Assembly: GCA_016617855.1 (NCBI GenBank)
Contig: JAECUM010096275.1
Span: forward strand, 19,699-83,698
Origin: Megalonaias nervosa
Lineage: Eukaryota > Mollusca > Bivalvia > Unionida > Unionidae
Length of the DNA: 64,000 nucleotides
Direction: 5' to 3'
Shown here: positions 58,783 through 64,000 of the stretch, piece by piece
Numbering within the stretch: the first letter of the stretch is position 1
How the letters are laid out: each line of letters opens with the position of its first letter
Translations under genes and position numbers: made by a program
The notes under the pieces: generated by a model
The model's database searches: none
Told to the model about the DNA's origin: nothing
What the model saw: the letters and a program-made list of their open reading frames with translations, nothing else

Positions 58783-59092
58783 CATCGAGCTATCGTGCTC
58801 AAACCCACATGGAAGACACTTATTATTTAGTGCCTATGTGACTGTAAAGACCTTCACGAATCTAGTTGGTAATGACGAAAACTTTGAAATATCAAAGGAT
58901 AAGAAAGAGTTGTTTGGTTGATGTTTTTCTTTAAAAGAACTACAATGGCGCAAAAAGTGTACGATTTTCTGACTTGACCTTCTTGAAATTAATAAAATCT
59001 TAGTGTGGTAAGGTGTAATACATAAGCAAGCTAAGCAGAAATATATATGCTGTCGTAGACCTAAGATTTTAGTTTTACTTCTTCTCCCACAG

Positions 59093-59307
59093 GTGAATTT
59101 TACACGATTTCTAAGGTTAAGGATTTTAGTTTCAATAGCTTACCTGCAAACGAAGTACTCCCTCTAGATGACGAATGGTATATGGTTGAAATGTCCCTGG
59201 TATTGGAGACCGGTGATGGAGTCGATGTTATGTCAACAGATTTCGTTGTCCATATAGAATTTAGTGATGGCTGTGACAGAAATTTGAGATGTCATCAGTA
59301 TTGTTGA
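59093..59307 (+). CDS. Possible terminal coding exon of an unknown gene
   Basis: A pyrimidine-rich tract with CTTCTCCCACAG ends at 59092. From 59093 a frame (two bases, then 70 codons) runs to TGA at 59305-59307. It begins EFYTISKVKDFSFNSLPANE and continues VLPLDDEWYMVEMSLVLETG, with a Cys-containing end SDGCDRNLRCHQYC. The composition is protein-like (many acidic and aromatic residues, five-base acceptor context, no repeats). It is not in any repeat family of the window. I do not recognise the family. Upstream exons were not found, and the first methionine is internal, so a partial gene or a chance frame cannot be separated here. Confidence 0.38.
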
Positions 59308-59691
59308 CCTGTTTCCCTATTATCAAGTGAAATACACTGTGGCATTATCGCCGAAAGAAACCATAAGATAGTCTGTGAATCAAGGCGTTATCTTTCTATC
59401 TGTTTTTAAGGAACGGAATGAAATACAGAGATAGACGGAGAAAGAAATACAGGTGGATGCATCCATATTCAACCTGATGTAAAAAAAAATATAGGCTGTT
59501 CTTTCTCAGAGTAAATAGTTAAGAACAAGATATCGATATGAATATCATCAGATGAGAATGGAAGCAATGATTAGATTTCATGAACATGTGTTATGACAAT
59601 TAGGCTTGATGTCTTTAGAAAATGTGTTTTTCCTGTAATAGAAGAAATAGTGTACTAGTGTACTTAATTGTTTGCTTGACGATTATATTAA

Positions 59692-59938
59692 ATTGTTGTT
59701 TCTTTGGGTTTAACACCATTTTTCAGCACAAAATAGGCTATACATGGTGGCCAGTATAACAGGTGGAATAAAAAACGGGAAAATCCTGGTAAGAACCACC
59801 AACCCACTGGAGGCTACTGGCAAGTGTTCTCACATACCCACGTTTGGCCGATCCCGAGATTTGACTCAGTCTGATTGAGGTGAGACGGCAGTGATTGGTA
59901 AAAGCGAGCGCTTTAGACTACTCGTCACCCGGGGTCTT
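59692..59938 (-). mobile_element. tRNA-derived SINE with Meta-domain-like core, copy 3
   Basis: Minus-strand copy flanked by a perfect 10-bp duplication ATTATATTAA (59682-59691 and 59939-59948). Read on the minus strand it has GACCCCGGGTGACGAGTAGT at the head, a degenerate B box (AGTCAAATCTCGGGATCGGCC) and the TGGTGTTAAACCC tail signature seen in copies 1 and 2. Confidence 0.92.
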
Positions 59939-60017
59939 ATTATATTAAGATTGTTGACGATAATTGCTACATAAAATGAGATCATCAACACCCTGATTAA
60001 TATAGTCCTGAAATATT

Positions 60018-60018
60018 A

Positions 60019-60064
<46 letters not shown>
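60018..60064. repeat. (TTA)n microsatellite
   Basis: About 15 ATT trinucleotides. Confidence 0.92.
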
Positions 60065-60660
60065 TGTGGTAGCAGTATTTTTGTAAGTACTTTAATTAAT
60101 ATTAGGTCTCATTAACAACGCATAGTTACGTTTGATAATACATGAAACCCATACCTTTGTAAATAATGATGAAAGCATTCCAGCATTATCGGTTCTGTGA
60201 GATAAATGCATTGTACTTCTTGAAGTTGTATAAGAAACCCCACGCGTTCCTGTATAGGCTGTCGAAGAACTTGTAGAAGTTGCTGCAAGACAGTAGAAAC
60301 ATTTTTTTGCCTGAATTCAGTTCAGTCAAAAATATGCCATTTTCTTCAAAAAATCGGACTCTGATATTTAGCATCATCGTGTAGAAAATGTAATGATACA
60401 ACGGAGTAAAATGCGGTACTTGACTATCGCCATATAGGTAAAAAGATATGTGTATGCAGACAAGTGGACTTCAGAATTGATGTAACCATCCGATGGTATT
60501 ATTCGAGACCGTACAATTGTGATTGCCAGTCCGGCACGCTAACCACTTAGACATGTAATTGTTTATGTGGGTGTGAGTCGAAGTTTCGCAACCATATTGA
60601 CAATTTGTTGTGTTGTTTTGTTCTTATTTTTTTCTTTCTTTACCTTTTCTCACTCTCTGT

Positions 60661-60762
<102 letters not shown>

Positions 60763-60979
60763 AATGCCTTACTTCGTCAAAAGCATCACCAAACTCTCTT
60801 GCATCATTTCCTCGAAATAAAACAAGGTCACTGAAGGTCTTCAAATTCATGTCAAACTGCAAATTATTGGCAAGAGTTCAAACAGATTCAACAAAAGATG
60901 GAATAAAATAACCCACGATGCGTCCATGAAACTCAGCCCGAATTGGGAAAAACGTAAATCATCAATATCTAGTCAAAGC

Positions 60980-62841
60980 AGCAACCATCGAAGAACTAAA
61001 ACAGCAGCTGAATTCAGTTTCTACAGAGGAACAATTGCAAACGTTTTACTCTAAATTAAATAAGGATCAACAAAGACTCTTCAAAACTGTACAAAGTCAG
61101 AGAAAGAAAACTTAAAAGTCATGATCTACAACCAAATCACTGTTGTGAAGAAATTTCAATTGACGAAATTTCTTCTAAAAACAAATGTAATAAGAAAAAT
61201 CACCGTAAAAGGAAGAATCGTAAGCACTCTATAGCACAAATTAATTAACTTATTAAACAGTGGTCAATATCTGAAAGTAAGAACTTACGGAGGCAGAAAT
61301 AGAACTTTTATCGAAGGGTTTGAGTTTCTGTCCCCGTCCAAAGACATACGACAGGGGGAAGCTGAAAATGGACACCGAAGAGTTTAGCCGCCGACTAAAA
61401 CTCAAGGACCATTTTGCCTTGCAGCCAACAAATAAATCAGAGGAAAATAAAAACTGCGACCAACCCATATTCAGAAAGAAAAGTAATTAGACCCCACCAA
61501 AAAGTTCAATTCCAAATCTAGAAGCCTTTATCAACTCAGTTAAAAACGACACTTCCAGACACTTCAACCATACTAACAGATACTCTAATTTGACAAAAGA
61601 AGAAACAGATCCCTACACTCACTGAAAAGCAGAACAGACAATCATAATTAAGCCTGCAGATAAGGGTTCCGCTGTTGTCGTTATGAATAGGGAAAACTAC
61701 ATTAGTGAAGCAAGTAGACAACTAAGTGACGCTAATTTCTACCAAACACTAGATCATGATCCAATTCTGGAATATGCAGAAACCATCACTAATATTATTG
61801 ACGAGGCGTACCAAATCGGGCACACAGACCAGCAAACGAGAAACTACTTAAGCCCAGAAAACCCAAGGGCAGGTAGATTTATCTTCTACCTAAAATCCAC
61901 AAACAAGGAAACCCGGGCAGACCTATAATCTCCGGTAACGGGCATTCCACAGAAAGGATATCAGAATATTTGGATCATTTTATGAGACCACATAACCACA
62001 AATTACCATCATATCTTCAGGACACGACAGACTATCTCATAAAAACCAAAGCAAGCGAACCACTACTGCCAGATACATTACTTGTTTCCTTAGACGTCAC
62101 ATCTTTGTATACTAACATACCGCACAACGAAGGGATACAGGCATGTAGAGAAGCATGGCAAACAAGAACTGTAGACAATCCACCCACACACTCCTAGTCC
62201 AACTCCTGGAGCTTGTCCTAAAACTCAGAAACTTTGAATGTAATAAAGAAAACTACCTCCAAATCAATGGAACTGCAATGGGTACAAACATAGCCCCTTC
62301 GTATGCTAATATTATTATGGGAAAACTGGAGGGTCAACTTTTAGCATCGGCTGAAGTTACATCATACCAGTGCGTACGCTTTATCGATGATATAGAAATG
62401 AAGTGGCAATATGGAAGAGAAAGTCTGGATAATTTCATATCAAAGGCAAACAATTTCCATCCTTCAATAAAATTCACTGTAGAAGTCTCCAACTCAAACC
62501 ACGTTTTCCTGGACACAACAACCAGACTGGTAGAAAACAAACTCCATACAGACATCTACTCGAAACCAACCGACAAACACCAGTATCTCCTCCCAACCAG
62601 TTGTCATCCAAAACACTGCATTAGGAACATTCCATATAGCCAGGCACTGAGGAGACGCAGAATTTGCTCGGACGAAGAAACATTCCTAAAAAAGTCTGAA
62701 GAGCTATCTAAACATTTAATTTACCGAGGCTACGACAAAGACCTGATTGCGAAAGCAACCCAAAGGGCTAAACAAACAAACCGCGATGACCTACTAAACT
62801 ATGGAAGGAAGGAAAGGCTGATAGGACACCATTTATCCTGA
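60980..62841 (+). pseudogene. Penelope-like reverse transcriptase, frameshifted
   Basis: Blocks in order are: ALKPTNK-like basic region (SRRLKLKDHFALQPTNK near 61390); IIIKPADKGSAVVVMNRENY at about 61640-61700, the Penelope N-terminal signature; a frame change near 61890-61925; [20 protein letters not shown] at 61976; [18 protein letters not shown] at about 62080 (first catalytic Asp); a frameshift near 62190; YLQINGTAMGTNIAPSYANI at about 62255; VRFIDDIEMKW at about 62373 (catalytic D-D); FLDTTTRLVENKLHTDIYSK at about 62505. It ends in a stop at 62841 after another shift. Confidence 0.9.
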
Positions 62842-63450
62842 CCTGCCATCCAGGCAACCTCAAAGTAGGTAAAATCATCGCGAAACACTAGCCCATCGTG
62901 GAATTGTCGGACGCACTGAAGTTAATCCTTCCGAACAAACCTGTTGTAGCCTACCGGAGACCAAAAAACTTCAAGAACATCCTAGTCAGGGCGAAGCTAG
63001 CGCCAATCACTAATCAAGACCAACCTAGTCAATCTGGCCCCTGTGGCGATAAAAGATGCAAAACCTGTCAACATATGATAGAGACCAGGACAATTTCTAG
63101 CACAATGACTACAGAAGTACTAAATAAACATGGTCCAAACAGAACGTGCAAAACAGAGAATGTAATTTATCTTATCACGTGTAAGATCTGTAGCCTTCAG
63201 TATGTCGGAGAAACTGAAAAGCTACACAAAAGGATCAACCTTCATAGATCTGATTGGATGACAAAGAAGCTGTACAGAAGCTCGGTCGCAGAACACTTCT
63301 CCTCCCCTGGCCACACTTTCAGTGATATAACACTTATTGCAAGTGCTCACAACCGTAACTGGAATTCCGAAACCAGGAAGGAAAGGAAACTTACTGGATA
63401 CGCCGCCATAGAACTTTGAAACCAAGCGGTTTAAACCAAGAAGACTAGAA
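62842..63450 (+). pseudogene. Penelope-like linker and GIY-YIG endonuclease domain
   Basis: The linker ILTCHPGNLKVGKIIAKH is followed by an in-frame TAG at 62889-62891, then VELSDALKLILPNKPVVAYR and SGPCGDKRCKTCQHM (Cys cluster typical of this region). The endonuclease has NVIYLITCKICSLQYVGET (GIY and YIG equivalents), HRSDWMTKK and VAEHFSSPGHTFSD. ETRKERK follows, with the candidate catalytic Glu. A frame change near 63390 leads into IRRHRTLKPSGLNQ, the usual C-terminal block, ending near 63450. Confidence 0.88.
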
Positions 63451-63480
63451 AAAGACAACCATGCACAAATAAATTATCTT

Positions 63481-63958
63481 TTGCAGCCGACACATTTTCT
63501 TCTAAATAATTCTCTATATTTGCTTAATAGCCTACAATTACTACTATAATAATAAAATATCCGGGATATAATTTGCGCTTAAATAAATGTGCATAAAATA
63601 ACAGAGGTCGTTATGGCTCATCGATTTCTAGGTCAATACAAATAGTTTCCATTATCCGCAACCAGTTGAAATAAACGAGTTGAAACATAATAAATTTAAA
63701 GGTTTAATTCCTGTAGAAACAGCCATGTAAAGTTTTGCAAACAGAACGGATTTTCTGTTTTATTTGTTTGTCTTGTCTATGTTTTGTATATGCCTTTGAG
63801 AAAGACTCATTAAGAGTCAAAAGCGCTCAGGCTAGTTAGATACTAGTTTTGAACTGTTAGTTGTCAGTTTATTGCATTTATCTTACTCAATCCCTGACAC
63901 ACGTGATCCCATGCTGATCAAGTGCACTTGAAAGGACTGTTATTTGCCATATGATTTG
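63481..63958. other. Downstream flank of the Penelope-like element, possibly its 3' UTR
   Basis: Contains a short perfect hairpin GACTC-ATTAA-GAGTC at 63804-63818. No coding signal. Confidence 0.45.

Positions 63959-64000
<42 letters not shown>
63959..64000. repeat. (TA)n microsatellite running off the window end
   Basis: AT dinucleotides to the last base. Total length unknown. Confidence 0.9.

Larger units (their letters stand above)
60770..63480 (+). mobile_element. Penelope-like element with GIY-YIG endonuclease
   Basis: A plus-strand retroelement carrying the Penelope-type RT and a C-terminal GIY-YIG endonuclease, a domain pair specific to endonuclease-positive Penelope-like elements (Neptune/Poseidon-type). 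Degraded N-terminal coding sequence begins by about 60985 (EELKQQLNSVSTEEQLQTFY). Frames are broken at several points, so it is inactive. Exact ends are not visible; the sequence to about 63960 may include its 3' UTR. Confidence 0.88.

Noticed and set aside
63804..63818. Functional hammerhead ribozyme
   Set aside because: Only a stem-loop is visible. The required CTGATGA and GAAA core segments are not both present.

Overview
The window is AT-rich animal genomic DNA. There are no operons or bacterial signals. One host gene is recognisable, spread over large introns that are full of transposable elements and tandem repeats. A lophotrochozoan, most likely a mollusc, is the best guess. This rests on a tRNA-headed SINE whose core resembles, from memory, the mollusc Meta-domain SINEs, and on the mix of Penelope-like, DIRS-like, Ty3/gypsy and CR1/L2-like elements. 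The species cannot be fixed by reading.

Host gene: six plus-strand exons (2130-2200, 13559-13659, 25246-25326, 31106-31271, 37667-37802, 39394-39458 with stop) join in phase into the C-terminal 205 residues of a histidine acid phosphatase. The closest match I recognise is lysophosphatidic acid phosphatase type 6 (ACP6). All splice sites are canonical, and the first exons lie upstream of the window. The last intron is unusual: half is a 26-bp minisatellite, and just before the terminal exon a ~50-bp tandem repeat has copied the splice acceptor and exon start. This leaves three extra same-phase acceptors, each leading to a short alternative tail.

Mobile elements by position: 2378-9124, a minus-strand Ty3/gypsy element with integrase upstream of reverse transcriptase (Gmr1-like order), coding-dead but with near-identical LTRs; 10880-11900, a decayed DIRS-like reverse transcriptase; 14180-14465, a tRNA-derived SINE; 15653-15889, 21457-21679 and 59692-59938, three copies of a second SINE family, all with perfect target-site duplications; 16430-17540, a DNA transposon relic; 19535-21089, a non-coding TIR element with TA duplication (a related end at 40936); 22470-24125, a minus-strand CR1/L2-like LINE; 26100-30056, a second and older Ty3/gypsy element with short LTRs and internal deletions; 35260-35900, a pogo/Tigger-like transposase relic; 56345-57278, a solo LTR related to the first element; 60770-63480, a Penelope-like element with GIY-YIG endonuclease.

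Tandem repeats: at least nine minisatellites with different units (about 26, 30, 32, 34, 43, 44, 47, 50 and 85 bp) lie between 12 and 55.5 kb, and two show higher-order organisation. Two families of degenerate ~145-bp repeats (A: 240-1660 and 47800-48260; B: 21780-22260, 31560-33480 and 51380-52700) fill much of the remaining intronic and intergenic DNA. Downstream of 39.5 kb the only host-like coding signal is a possible terminal exon at 59093-59307 of unknown function.
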